Shown here in pieces: positions 24,627 to 34,198 of a DNA stretch of 64,000 nt. Both the position numbers and the translations under genes were made by a program. The notes under the pieces were generated by a model that was given only the letters and a program-made list of their open reading frames with translations, did not search any database and was not told where the DNA came from. The first letter of the stretch is position 1. Each line of letters starts with the position of its first letter. The stretch is from a virus, in the IMG/VR virus record IMGVR_UViG_3300024261_000006, positions 1 to 64,000 of that record, one strand, 5' to 3'.

Positions 24627-25424
24627 TTAAAGACTTTCAAGATCAGCAAATGCTGCATCTAGATCGCCGTACTTTTGATTAATAGCATCAGGAGAGTCAT
24701 CCTTTTTATTTTCATTGGGCTTGTCTTTGCCCCAAGAACCACCTCGTGATGTTTCTTCCTTGTCTTCTTCATCATCATTAAGCCAAGCATTGATAATTCG
24801 CTCTAGCTCTTCATACTGCTTAAGCTCAAATAAATCATTTACATTTGGAATGTTATCCATCCACTTCTTTGTTTGTGATTGATCTTCTGACAATGGAGTT
24901 TCCTTGCCTCGAGGTCTTACATCTGTAGTTGTCCACATTTGTCCTGGGTTCTTTGTACAGATAACCTTTACATCACGACCTTCAGTAGGATCAGTAATGT
25001 CACCATAGTCTTCATCAAGCATATAATTGAGAAGAGTCTGGTAAACAGTCTTTCCAAATGCCCAAAGCCGAACGCCTTTTTCTTCTTCACCGCGAACAAT
25101 TACAGGTGCGTAACATCTCATTTTCGGATAAAGCTTCTTTGCTAGCTCGTAAGATTCTTTCGAACCTTCATCACGGAGCTTTGTAATCAACTCTTGGATT
25201 GGATCTGGCTTGCTAAACTGGTAAGGTGCAAGTAATCCTGGGTTATTACCAATATTATAATAGAACATAAGCTCTTTAAACGGCTGTCCATCATTATCAG
25301 GATAGGCCATAAGACGAATAGTTGATTCTGTGCCTTCTTCAGGTCGCCACATTGTATTCTTTTTTGAATTCTGTCCGCTAAGTTGGTTAAGCTTCTTACG
25401 AATTGCGTTCATGTCAATTGCCAT
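24627..25424 (-). CDS. Single-stranded DNA-binding protein, gp32-like
   Basis: The 265-residue protein has an N-terminal basic MNAIRKKLNQLSGQ and a TIRLMAYPDNDGQPF strand. The middle is an aromatic OB-like region with CYAPVIVRGEEEKGVRLW and FGKTVYQTLLNYM, and the acidic C-terminus ends DLDAAFADLESL. The layout (LAST-like N-terminus, OB-fold, acidic tail with terminal hydrophobics) matches T4 gp32. It coats ssDNA and recruits recombinase and replisome. Its own promoter of the phage class lies immediately upstream. Confidence 0.88.
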   Translation of the reverse strand: MAIDMNAIRKKLNQLSGQNSKKNTMWRPEEGTESTIRLMAYPDNDGQPFKELMFYYNIGNNPGLLAPYQFSKPDPIQELITKLRDEGSKESYELAKKLYPKMRCYAPVIVRGEEEKGVRLWAFGKTVYQTLLNYMLDEDYGDITDPTEGRDVKVICTKNPGQMWTTTDVRPRGKETPLSEDQSQTKKWMDNIPNVNDLFELKQYEELERIINAWLNDDEEDKEETSRGGSWGKDKPNENKKDDSPDAINQKYGDLDAAFADLESL

Positions 25425-25508
25425 TATATTGTCCTCTCATAATTTTATAAATTTTATATTTTAATTTGTTAATTTTTAATTGGTTGAATGGCTACCAATC
25501 ATGTTGCC

Positions 25509-25539
25509 ATTATAGTATATTATTATTTAATTTACACGT
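25509..25539 (-). promoter_or_regulatory. Phage promoter upstream of SSB operon (GTGTAA-N17-TATAAT)
   Basis: Minus-strand ACGTGTAA (25539-25532), 17 bases, TATAAT (25514-25509), then about 84 bases of leader before the SSB start at 25424. It should drive SSB, recombinase, nuclease, helicase and dUTPase. Same 11-mer ACGTGTAAATT and spacing as at 678 and 10484. Confidence 0.75.
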
Positions 25540-25543
25540 GAAT

Positions 25544-27163
25544 TTATCTTAAATTTTTAATTTCTTCTATTTTTCGCAGAAGTGTATTTAAAGAAGCTGA
25601 TATTGTCTGGACATTTTCATTTTCATATGAATCTTGATCTGTTGTTACATGCCAGTCTTTTGATTTTACTTTATAAGATATAGTATTAATTATTTGACCT
25701 GATAAAGAAGCTGTAGGATTCTTGATTAAGCTAGCTAATTCTTGTGTTAATTGATTAAACTCTTGTGGAGAAAAGAATACTCTTAGATATAGCTGAAGTT
25801 TTAAATTACTAAGTGTTGCAAAATAGTTTAAAATGTGATATCCAGTTGATGTTTTTCTTACTTCACTGCTTGTTATGTCATTAGCATTTTCTGTACTAAT
25901 AGCTTTAGCAACTTCAAGTAAACTTCTTGCTGCTTTTCTTGTGTCAATTGAATCTTTGTCAAATGCTGCAGCAAATGGTGACTGTATTCTTTGCAAGTCT
26001 CTGTAAGAAGGATTAGGTATTTTAAATCCAATCTGATCTTTTATAGAAACAAACAAGCCTTCAAATGGTGAGTCTTGAGCAACCAAAGATCCTCCCAGTG
26101 AAGACATTAACAAGTCTGCTATTTGTGGTTTTACTTCTTCAGCTACAAATCTTTTAAATGCTCTACCAGCATAATCTTCAATTTTCTGCTTAATACTGTT
26201 TAGCTGTTGTATATAATCTTCAGTAATTTGAGGGAATCTTGAAGCTTGCTCGGGACTCATAAAAGTAATATTATATCTTGGGTTTGTCATAGCTTTAGCA
26301 TCGTCTTCAGTGAAGTCGCCAGAGTATACAACAGCGTATTCTTTTCTTCCTTGAATATTATATGAAATATAGTCGCCTTTTCTATCATCAGCTTTTAGAG
26401 ACTCTATTCCAAAGTATTTGTATGTTCCTGACGGGAGTTTGTGTGGGTAAGAGTGCTTAAAAGCGTTTAGAATTGCGCCTGATGCACCTTTTTTGTTAAG
26501 GAATCTATACCAATCATATTGATTTCTTCTGCTAGCTCTACTGTTTGCAAATTCTTCAGGCGTATATATGTCACTAAACTTTGCTTTCATAACATCAATA
26601 TTCGTTGACGGTTTACCTTTACTTATAAGCTTTTTCTTTACGTCATCAAACATTTGCTTTATTGCAACAAAAACCATCGGGCCTTTAGATACAGTTTTTC
26701 TTTGTCTTCTACTATATCTATATTGAGTAGGCCCAACTAAAACTGAAACGTGTTGACCACTAAACTTTTCAGTCATATCTATTTCATAGCCTTCTACAGC
26801 ATTACCCAACATGTGCTCAATAAATGCTAAAATCTGATCTTTAGATAAGTTTTCTAATTGCGGTGTTTTGCCCTCAAATAAGAAACTCAAACTTTCTTTT
26901 AACGATCGTTTTCTACCTTTTTCTCCTCCATTTTTAAGATACCATTGAACAGATCTGTTATATGTCTTTTTCTTTTTACCTTTTGATCTATGCTGCTTAT
27001 CAGTTGCTGTTGACTTTTTATATATACCGCCCCCACCTTTTCCAGCTGTAGTGACTGTACCTAATGGTGTAGAAACTCCACCAACAGCTCCTCCACCCAT
27101 TGAGCTAAACTCATTTAAATCAAGTAACTCTTTTAGAATCTTTTCGTATAAATCTTTATGCAT
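25544..27163 (-). CDS. Nucleotidyltransferase/ligase-like phage protein, candidate virion-delivered
   Basis: Residues 1-18 (MHKDLYEKILKELLDLNE) form a short amphipathic leader ending L-x-E, followed by a Gly-rich segment and a Lys/Arg-rich stretch. The core shows a ligase-like arrangement: K133-F-S-G136 (motif I K-x-D/N-G variant), YFGIESL (motif III-like), E368-G369 in PFEGLFVSI (IV) and K381 in GFKIPNP (V). This suggests a covalent nucleotidyltransferase, an RNA or DNA ligase relative, but motif I has Ser for Asp. No OB-fold domain is recognised. Function moderately uncertain. Confidence 0.55.
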   Translation of the reverse strand: MHKDLYEKILKELLDLNEFSSMGGGAVGGVSTPLGTVTTAGKGGGGIYKKSTATDKQHRSKGKKKKTYNRSVQWYLKNGGEKGRKRSLKESLSFLFEGKTPQLENLSKDQILAFIEHMLGNAVEGYEIDMTEKFSGQHVSVLVGPTQYRYSRRQRKTVSKGPMVFVAIKQMFDDVKKKLISKGKPSTNIDVMKAKFSDIYTPEEFANSRASRRNQYDWYRFLNKKGASGAILNAFKHSYPHKLPSGTYKYFGIESLKADDRKGDYISYNIQGRKEYAVVYSGDFTEDDAKAMTNPRYNITFMSPEQASRFPQITEDYIQQLNSIKQKIEDYAGRAFKRFVAEEVKPQIADLLMSSLGGSLVAQDSPFEGLFVSIKDQIGFKIPNPSYRDLQRIQSPFAAAFDKDSIDTRKAARSLLEVAKAISTENANDITSSEVRKTSTGYHILNYFATLSNLKLQLYLRVFFSPQEFNQLTQELASLIKNPTASLSGQIINTISYKVKSKDWHVTTDQDSYENENVQTISASLNTLLRKIEEIKNLR

Positions 27164-27198
27164 ATTAAACCTCTTTAGACTTATACATATATATTAAC

Positions 27199-27810
27199 TT
27201 AAAAAGGCAATGTATAGAATCCATCTACAGTATCTTTTTCATTTTTTAACACAGCTTGCTTAGCCATGTTTAATACAATAGATAATCTGCACCGATAATC
27301 AGAATAAAACCTGTTTTCATCGTTTGCAAAATCTTTAGATAATAATACAGACTGCCATTCATTCCAGCTGAGATCAATCTGGTATTTCTGCGCATACCAT
27401 AATGACATGTCTTGAACTACATATTTTTCGCAATTCTCGTTCCAATCGTAAAACTGCCCTAGCTTTTCCTTGTGCCAATCAGATGTGCATATTACAAATC
27501 GTTCTTCTTGTAATGTTCCAATCCTTCCAATATCTGAAATGAATGATGCTTTGATTAGACTATTTGGCGAAACTTGATATCCTAGAGCTTCGTTTAATGT
27601 CTTCGCTGTTTTAAGTAATTCTAAAGAATACTCGACAAGTCCACCAATGCCACAAAAAGGTTCTTTTGCTCTTTGCGAGTAAGAACACTCAATGATTCTT
27701 TGCCCTTGCTCTTCTAGTAACTTTTCAAAACTTTCGTCTTTTAAAAAGCTAGCTAGCTTTGTATAGTTTGTCCAAAGTTTTTCGATGTTTCTTTGCTTTA
27801 AAGCTTCCAT
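27199..27810 (-). CDS. Degenerate HD-domain phage protein
   Basis: The segment FCGIGGLVEYSLELLKTAK aligns with the G-G-x-x-x-H helix of phage HD proteins and ASFISDIGRIG with their LxHDxGKxG. Both metal ligands have changed: His to Tyr, and HD to SD. Downstream DWHKEKLGQFY and QDMSLWYAQKYQIDLS match the later part of the same family. It is therefore probably a non-catalytic HD homologue that binds but does not hydrolyse nucleotide. 203 residues; overlaps its upstream neighbour by 13 bases. Confidence 0.6.
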   Translation of the reverse strand: MEALKQRNIEKLWTNYTKLASFLKDESFEKLLEEQGQRIIECSYSQRAKEPFCGIGGLVEYSLELLKTAKTLNEALGYQVSPNSLIKASFISDIGRIGTLQEERFVICTSDWHKEKLGQFYDWNENCEKYVVQDMSLWYAQKYQIDLSWNEWQSVLLSKDFANDENRFYSDYRCRLSIVLNMAKQAVLKNEKDTVDGFYTLPF

Positions 27811-28049
27811 GTAATCCCTGTTAAATTTTGAAATTTTTTGGTTAATATTTTTTTCTTTTCTAGCAAGCTTTTAACTTTATCTAGATTGTTTTCGTTATCT
27901 AATGTTTCTTTCAAGATCTTTGATGTTTCTAGCAAGTCTTGAAAGCACTCTAGCTGGATATTGCTTCCTTCTAAAGATAATTCAACTTGTTTTCCACAAA
28001 TATATCTTGCTGCTACTTGATGTAATACATGTGATTTAACGTTATTCAT
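27798..28049 (-). CDS. Small helical hypothetical protein (83 aa)
   Basis: It starts MNNVKSHVLHQVAARYICGK and contains a Glu/Lys-rich helical half (SKILKETLDNENNLDKVKSLLEKK in two parts), ending GITWKL. It is sandwiched between the polymerase-like gene (two bases away) and the HD-like gene (overlap). Likely a small partner protein; no known family named. Confidence 0.55.
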   Translation of the reverse strand: MNNVKSHVLHQVAARYICGKQVELSLEGSNIQLECFQDLLETSKILKETLDNENNLDKVKSLLEKKKILTKKFQNLTGITWKL

Positions 28050-28051
28050 TT

Positions 28052-29119
28052 TTATTCTCCTCTAATATTATGATTAAATATTTCTATCTTTAGAGGAAAT
28101 TTACCAAGTTTGTCATTATTATACCCATTTTTAATAATATTTACAAAATTATTTGAATACTCATCTGAAACATCGAATATAATAGCATCATGAAGTATAT
28201 ACAAAGGAACAGCTAAATTATTATCTACTTCTTTAACCAGATCTGTAAAATAAGTCAATGCAATATCTACAGCTGATGACTGTATATAATTATTTATTAA
28301 TATATGCTCTTTGTCTTCTTCTAGATTCCATAAAGGTCTACCGAAATAGTTTCTTCTAAACCCAAGAGAATCTATGTTTTTTGATATTTCAAGTATATTA
28401 TTAACTCCGAACATCTCTTTAATACAATCAAATATTTCTTTTGCCTTCTCAGGAGATATATTTTTTAAAGAAGAATAATGTGCGCCATACAAAACTGATA
28501 TTATGGCTCTTTTAATAACAGATCTATCAATATCATCATACTCTAACATGTTATTTATTAAATTATATATGTCACCTTCTGTGTCTTTATTGTTTAACTT
28601 TAAGCATAGCCTAGGCTCTAGCGCATTAAAGTCAACACTCATTATTTTTCCACTTTTAAATCTTGACTCAAGAATAGATCTGCATCTTTTTGGTAGTGTT
28701 AGTATGTTAGGCCCGTTATTTACAACAAGCCGACCTGATACGTTGCTAACTCTATTATAAGATACTTTTTTAGCATACGAATCTACAGGTTTAAACGTTC
28801 TTAGTATACTTTTAATTGTTTCATTTTGCTCTACTTCTAGAAAAGCTTTGTACGTCAAAGCATTAATTTTTCCTGCATTTAAATTGTCAAATAGAAAGTT
28901 ATAGCTTTTAAACTTATTTAAATAGTCTGATTCTTTATCTAAATTTTCTGCTTCATTTATTGAGCATATTAGATCTTCTTCATATTCTAACTTTACGTTT
29001 TTAGGTAAAGTTTCTAATAAGTCAAAACAACTTTCATATATGCAATTAAAAAAGTGAGTATATTTTTTATACTTATCTAATCTTTTTATTTTATATAACT
29101 TTAAATTATCAATATTCAT
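28052..29119 (-). CDS. Minimal family-A DNA polymerase-like protein with altered motif C
   Basis: In 355 residues it keeps palm and fingers signatures: SGRLVVNNGPNILTLP, motif A D163-F-N-A-L-E168-P-R, motif B R199...K203...Y211-G212, QSSAVDIA (280-287) and motif C H310-D311-A312. Motif C normally reads HDE, so the second acidic residue is lost; motif B has Ile where Phe/Tyr is usual. There is no 3'-5' or 5'-3' exonuclease domain. It may be a repair or translesion-type polymerase or a non-catalytic accessory beside the family-C replicase. Confidence 0.85.
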   Translation of the reverse strand: MNIDNLKLYKIKRLDKYKKYTHFFNCIYESCFDLLETLPKNVKLEYEEDLICSINEAENLDKESDYLNKFKSYNFLFDNLNAGKINALTYKAFLEVEQNETIKSILRTFKPVDSYAKKVSYNRVSNVSGRLVVNNGPNILTLPKRCRSILESRFKSGKIMSVDFNALEPRLCLKLNNKDTEGDIYNLINNMLEYDDIDRSVIKRAIISVLYGAHYSSLKNISPEKAKEIFDCIKEMFGVNNILEISKNIDSLGFRRNYFGRPLWNLEEDKEHILINNYIQSSAVDIALTYFTDLVKEVDNNLAVPLYILHDAIIFDVSDEYSNNFVNIIKNGYNNDKLGKFPLKIEIFNHNIRGE

Positions 29120-29128
29120 ATATCGTAT

Positions 29129-29155
29129 ATTATAATTTAAAGTTTAAATTTACAT
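29129..29155 (-). promoter_or_regulatory. Possible promoter for the polA-like operon (ATGTAA-N15-TATAAT)
   Basis: Minus-strand ATGTAA (29155-29150) and TATAAT (29134-29129) lie between the hub gene stop and the polymerase-like start. The sequence ATGTAAATTTAAA resembles the phage promoter class, but the spacing is only 15 and the region is nearly pure A/T. Confidence 0.35.
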
Positions 29156-32100
29156 TTAATTTAAAACATATGATTTGCCAAGTTTTATTTCGCTGTATGT
29201 TGTAAGAGCAGCTAAAATATGCTTAAATTTTTCTCTATAGATCCTATCTGATAATTTTAATACAATTGCACTTATCACTTCAGATAAATCTTCTTCTTTA
29301 ATCTTGATTATAAAAAAGTTTTCTAGTGTTGTAATTTCTTCACCTAAACTAAAAATGGCTTTCCACGCAGCATTTACTTCATATTTATTTATAGATTTTC
29401 TTACAATAATATTTCTTACCATTCGACTAGATTGTTGTAATTTCATAATATTGTTAATTTCAATTAAATTTAAGCTATAACCTTTAACATTGAATATAGA
29501 TAATTCTTTAACTTTTAAATCTACAGGTTTTTCTGGTATTAGCATATAATTTTGTTCAAGATAGACTTGCATATCTTTTTGATTTTTTGTAATTTCAAAT
29601 TGTGAATAAATCATTTTAAACTTTTGTTCATATATTAGATGATACATTTTAGCATATGAAATAAAAATTTCTTTTTCATTGAATTTTGTGTCTTTTGCTT
29701 GTTTATCAAAAAGTTTAAAATATTTTTTACCTGATTCATCTTTCAGTAAAATTAAAAAATTATTGTCTTTTTTCTTTTGAATAAATTCTTTAAGATATAA
29801 AGAATTTGGGACATTTATTAATTTGCTTAATTCAATAGATTTAGAAATATCTCTAGGTACAAAAAGTTTTCCAAAATTATCTATGTCTTGTTTTAGCTTG
29901 TAACTAAAGATAAAAGAATTACTAGATTCTTTGTAGTTTAAATTAATATTTAATATACTACTAAAGTCTCTTGTTTTAATTGAAAAATTTTCATAATTTT
30001 TATATTTTTCTACTATTAAAAACATGTACTTATAGTAATCATCATCTTGCAAATTATTTTCAGGATCATCGTATACTGTTTTTCTTATTTTTTCTTTAAT
30101 TATATGATTTTTTGAATCATAGCTATTAAATAATCTACCTTTTTCATCTATTTTCTCAAGCCTAGAATAATTGCGTTCATTATTAAGTTTAACTTTGTTT
30201 TTTATAAAATCATTATTAATAGCATTAATAACAAAATCTAAAGTGATACTAAAGTCAGCAATATCTGTAGGACAGATAATGTCAATTAAAATTTGTTTAA
30301 AATTATCTTTAAGTTGTCTGCTATTAAATCTGGCATTAGAAGTTCTTATTTTATTTTTTTTGTTTACGATCTTCGATTTAAATGAAACATTTTTAGCATT
30401 TTTATCTTTAGTAATTATAATATTTAATATATTATAGTTTTTAATAATTTTATTAATTAATTTGCTATTTTTATTCTTATCACCTATTATAAAATTAAAA
30501 ATAGCATTAGCATTTAAAATATCATTGCCTTCATGACTGATACTAAATATTCTTAAAAAATCAACAAAAATTTCAGGAGTATTTATTTTAAAAATGTCTT
30601 CAATAGAAAATTCAAAAATATTTTGCGTTATTGTACGAACTTTCTTATTTTTTTTAGCTAATTTAATTTTTTGTATTTCTGTTATATTTCTAAGTGGTGT
30701 TGACTTATCTTCCAAATCTGTAATTTGTGTTGTAGGCATTTCTGTAATTTGTGTTGTAGGCATTTCTGTAATTTGTGTTGTCTTATCTTCCAAATCTGAA
30801 ATTTTTGTTGTAGACATTTTTGCTATTTGTGGCTCATTTTGTTTCTTCTTGCCCTGCGTTTTTTTTGTTTTTTCTTGCTTAGTATCAGGGGTCTTCGGAA
30901 GCTTATTTATTGCTTGACTAAACGTATCAGCAAATCCTTCATATTTTCCATATACATCACCATAACTCAACGAAAGACGTGTTGTAAACTTGCCAGGAGT
31001 TATTGTATGTTGTATGCCTGTAACTGCATACGTATTGTCAATTGTTGTGCCTGTTTCAAAATCAAGAAAAATATACTGACCGAAGTTAACCCATGGACAA
31101 CCAAACATCTCGACGCTTGCTTGGGCTGGTAATATCCTCAAAGGCATATCAACCAACACATTTTGGTTTAACTCAGATGTTTTATTTCTATCAGCTCTTG
31201 TTATATAAACAGTATTTAACTTAGCTTCGTTTACTGTCGCAACAGATGCACTAATAAGAGCAGTATTCTGTGTTGCAAACGTAGCTGAAGGTATTATATA
31301 TTTATACTTTTCTTTTAAATCAGTAAATTGTACACCTTCTCTAAATCTATAAAAAGTTTCACCATTTTCTGTTACTTGCTCAAAAAGTGCATCTTGGCCT
31401 TCAGTTAACTCTAAAACTTTTGTTTGTATATCTGTTATTGATCCTTTGTTATGTTTAGCTAATTCTTTTTTTAATTTTGTTAGATTTTTCTTTTTACTTC
31501 TTCTATCTCTTCTTGTTCTAGGCCTTGTGCTTTCATAAGCTTTTATTTTAGATTCAATATTTTTTTGTTTGTTTATCAATCTAGAAAGTGCATTTATCCT
31601 ATTGAAGTCTTTTTTTATATTACTATTATATATATTTGAAAGTTCTTGATACGGATTATCATTTCTATCATATACAGTAATTCTACATATAGTTCTTTCA
31701 AAAGAATCGTTGTCTGGGTTTGTTAAAGTATCAAATGTCAAATGCACTGAAGGTGGTATAAACTGTGGATTTTTTTCGTATGAATCCTTGTCATCGCCAT
31801 AGTATATCTTGTTAAGTCTTTCGTCTGGTGTATCTTTAACTGCTCTCTTTCTTTTTGGCGAACTTTCTTTAACGGGGGAGTTAAATTCTTTTCTAGAAAA
31901 AATATCACTCAAGCCATAATATGGGTTGTCTTTTGTTAAAACAAAATTAATAATTACTTGACTTATGAGTGACTCAAGAGTTAGTCTAGCATTTTTTTCA
32001 AAAAGATTTCTTAAAAAAGCTTCAAGAAAATCTTTTTTTATAGGTAATGATGCAATGTTTAAATTATTCTTTCCTGCTAAACCAGATTTTTCATTAACTG

Positions 32101-34198
32101 TATGAAATATGAGCTGTATTTCGTCATATTTTTCTGTAGATACCATATGAGTGCCTACTAACGAAGAAATAAATGTTCCAAGAGTTATATAGTTTTTATG
32201 ACTATAAGATGCTGGTAACAGAGCTTCATTATCTTTTGCAAAGACTTTGTCATTAAACATTTCACTTTCTGTGCCACCAATTAAAGACTTTGTATAGTTT
32301 TGAATTCTCTCTTCAAAGCTGTCAATAGATATTACAAAGCCTCTAAGAATCGTTCTAATTCTTGAAATTTGTGTTTTAATACTAGAAAGTAAAGAATATA
32401 CACTTTCTGCTTCATTTTCACCTACTACTATTTGATTATTATTATTAAAAGTTGCATTGCTTGAAATTGTAATACCGCTAAAATAAGGTGTCATTGCATT
32501 TATTTTGGCGGGAGGGATCGCTGCGTTTTTCGAAGATATAATGTGTTTATCATCAGAAAGTGCAAATTTATTAAAAGTTGATATAGCACTATCGATTTTT
32601 CTAATAGCACTTTTTAAACTTTTAACGTTTCTCTTTTGTACAGTTTTACCCTGAAATAAGTTGCTAGCATTGCTAACTGTTGTATTAAAGTTAAAAGGAG
32701 AAGCGCTACCTCCAATTATTTTTTTTAATTCAAAAATTAATTCTGAATATCTTGTGTAAGCAGAATCAAATTTATTTTTTTGAACAAGCTTTTCAGCATC
32801 AGAAAATATCTCTGTCTGTCTAACATCAACTGGTCCTTTCATTGCTATTGAAAGATTTATGTTTACTTGACCATTGTTTTCAATTGTAAACTGTGAGTTT
32901 ACGATAATATACTTTTCAATGCATCTAGAAGAATCTAAAAAAGCGCCAATAGGATTTATAAAGTTACCATTTTTGTCTTTTTCTTGTCCGCTATTGTGTA
33001 TCCAGCCATATTCAACTGCAATTTCAGCGCCAAAAGCACCAAATAAATCTGGTTTAATAAAAGGCGCAATATCTGCCATTCTAGTTCTATCGTGCAAAAC
33101 TAAAGATATTTTACCAGTCTTAAAAGACATTAGACCTTTAGTTGGGGACACATCAATAGTAAAGTCTTTAAGCGTCATAAAAGGCCTTGTTTTGTCATGA
33201 ATAGAAGTTATTCTAAGGCGCTTATCTTTAGAATTATAAACATCTCTATGACCAGTCTTCTCATTCATATTAACCATTGTTTGTGGATGCATGAAAACTG
33301 AAAGATTTGTATTTACGCCTATTTTATCGTCATCTTTTACTATAGCACCCTCAAAGTCTTTATAGCTGCTAGTAGTGCCTTCTTTCCTTGAACCAAACAT
33401 AAATTGATTTAGTGTAGCTGTTTTAAATATATTTGTTACATCTTGCTTGGATTGATTTGGTAGGATAAATGTTGCATTGAAAAACGGATAAGCTTTAGCA
33501 TACTCTAATGTTGTAATTAAATTAAAAAAAGAAGATATTTCTAAAGCATTTCTTGTGCCACATCTTAAATTTCTATCATTCAACATAACAACAGAAAGTG
33601 AAGGAGCATCTTTCCTAGGGCTTTGATGCTCTGTATTTAGTTTTGAAAAAATACTTTTATCTTTTTCTGTTTTTTTAGACTTAGTCTTGTCATCAGTATC
33701 AAAGTTTATTAATTTTGATGTATTATAATCATCTGTTTTTTGACCATTAGCAGTACCGAATTGATTTTGTACTTCTGAGCCTTTTGAGTAAAGTATTAAT
33801 TTTGCTACTTCATCGTTTATATTAGGATCAGTTGAGTAATCTTTATGGAAAACTGCCAATGTATTGCTTAGGACACTTTTAATTATTATTTTATCTTTAC
33901 CACTTATTTCTTTCATAGAATCACTAATGTATTCTACAATTTCATAAGTAGTAAATCCTTTTGTTGTTACAGATTGGAATATATTTGACAACATGACAAA
34001 AAACTTGTCTTTTGAATCTCTGCTCATTTGATTAAGCTCTGAGTCTTTTTTATTAAAATTTCTTTTAATAATTTCCTCGTAAGAAAATGATTGCAAATAA
34101 TCGCTAGCGTTAGCATTTTCTAATACATTAAAAGATCTGCCATAATTAATTTTATCAATTTCTTTTGAAGCTGTTAATTTGTCTGGGCCCGTTGTCAT
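29156..34198 (-). CDS. Giant baseplate hub protein with extra C-terminal domain
   Basis: In this 1680-residue protein the region around 1020-1085 has PWVNFGQYIFLDF, AVTGIQHTITPGKFTTRLSL and DVYGKYEGF, matching the C-terminus of gp27/gpD-type hub proteins. Residues ~1090-1165 are a Lys/Gln/Thr-rich linker with TTQITEMP repeats. The last ~515 residues are very Lys/Asn/Ile-rich and unlike the hub part. The coupled upstream LysM/gp53-like gene (TAATG overlap) and tape-measure region place it in the baseplate. The C-terminal part could be a spike-delivered or scaffold domain; its role is unknown. Confidence 0.75.
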   Translation of the reverse strand: MTTGPDKLTASKEIDKINYGRSFNVLENANASDYLQSFSYEEIIKRNFNKKDSELNQMSRDSKDKFFVMLSNIFQSVTTKGFTTYEIVEYISDSMKEISGKDKIIIKSVLSNTLAVFHKDYSTDPNINDEVAKLILYSKGSEVQNQFGTANGQKTDDYNTSKLINFDTDDKTKSKKTEKDKSIFSKLNTEHQSPRKDAPSLSVVMLNDRNLRCGTRNALEISSFFNLITTLEYAKAYPFFNATFILPNQSKQDVTNIFKTATLNQFMFGSRKEGTTSSYKDFEGAIVKDDDKIGVNTNLSVFMHPQTMVNMNEKTGHRDVYNSKDKRLRITSIHDKTRPFMTLKDFTIDVSPTKGLMSFKTGKISLVLHDRTRMADIAPFIKPDLFGAFGAEIAVEYGWIHNSGQEKDKNGNFINPIGAFLDSSRCIEKYIIVNSQFTIENNGQVNINLSIAMKGPVDVRQTEIFSDAEKLVQKNKFDSAYTRYSELIFELKKIIGGSASPFNFNTTVSNASNLFQGKTVQKRNVKSLKSAIRKIDSAISTFNKFALSDDKHIISSKNAAIPPAKINAMTPYFSGITISSNATFNNNNQIVVGENEAESVYSLLSSIKTQISRIRTILRGFVISIDSFEERIQNYTKSLIGGTESEMFNDKVFAKDNEALLPASYSHKNYITLGTFISSLVGTHMVSTEKYDEIQLIFHTVNEKSGLAGKNNLNIASLPIKKDFLEAFLRNLFEKNARLTLESLISQVIINFVLTKDNPYYGLSDIFSRKEFNSPVKESSPKRKRAVKDTPDERLNKIYYGDDKDSYEKNPQFIPPSVHLTFDTLTNPDNDSFERTICRITVYDRNDNPYQELSNIYNSNIKKDFNRINALSRLINKQKNIESKIKAYESTRPRTRRDRRSKKKNLTKLKKELAKHNKGSITDIQTKVLELTEGQDALFEQVTENGETFYRFREGVQFTDLKEKYKYIIPSATFATQNTALISASVATVNEAKLNTVYITRADRNKTSELNQNVLVDMPLRILPAQASVEMFGCPWVNFGQYIFLDFETGTTIDNTYAVTGIQHTITPGKFTTRLSLSYGDVYGKYEGFADTFSQAINKLPKTPDTKQEKTKKTQGKKKQNEPQIAKMSTTKISDLEDKTTQITEMPTTQITEMPTTQITDLEDKSTPLRNITEIQKIKLAKKNKKVRTITQNIFEFSIEDIFKINTPEIFVDFLRIFSISHEGNDILNANAIFNFIIGDKNKNSKLINKIIKNYNILNIIITKDKNAKNVSFKSKIVNKKNKIRTSNARFNSRQLKDNFKQILIDIICPTDIADFSITLDFVINAINNDFIKNKVKLNNERNYSRLEKIDEKGRLFNSYDSKNHIIKEKIRKTVYDDPENNLQDDDYYKYMFLIVEKYKNYENFSIKTRDFSSILNINLNYKESSNSFIFSYKLKQDIDNFGKLFVPRDISKSIELSKLINVPNSLYLKEFIQKKKDNNFLILLKDESGKKYFKLFDKQAKDTKFNEKEIFISYAKMYHLIYEQKFKMIYSQFEITKNQKDMQVYLEQNYMLIPEKPVDLKVKELSIFNVKGYSLNLIEINNIMKLQQSSRMVRNIIVRKSINKYEVNAAWKAIFSLGEEITTLENFFIIKIKEEDLSEVISAIVLKLSDRIYREKFKHILAALTTYSEIKLGKSYVLN
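30720..30782. repeat. 24-bp tandem repeat (2.6 copies) encoding TTQITEMP linker
   Basis: Two perfect 24-bp units (30720-30743 and 30744-30767) and 15 bases of a third lie inside the hub gene and encode the repeated octapeptide TTQITEMP, flanked on both sides by DLEDK-containing copies. Perfect DNA identity implies recent slippage or unequal recombination changing linker length. Confidence 0.9.

Noticed and set aside
30594-30917. Plus-strand hydrophobic frame resembling a membrane protein
   Set aside because: It is antisense to the Thr/Gln/Lys linker and repeats of the hub gene; hydrophobicity results from the complement of those codons.
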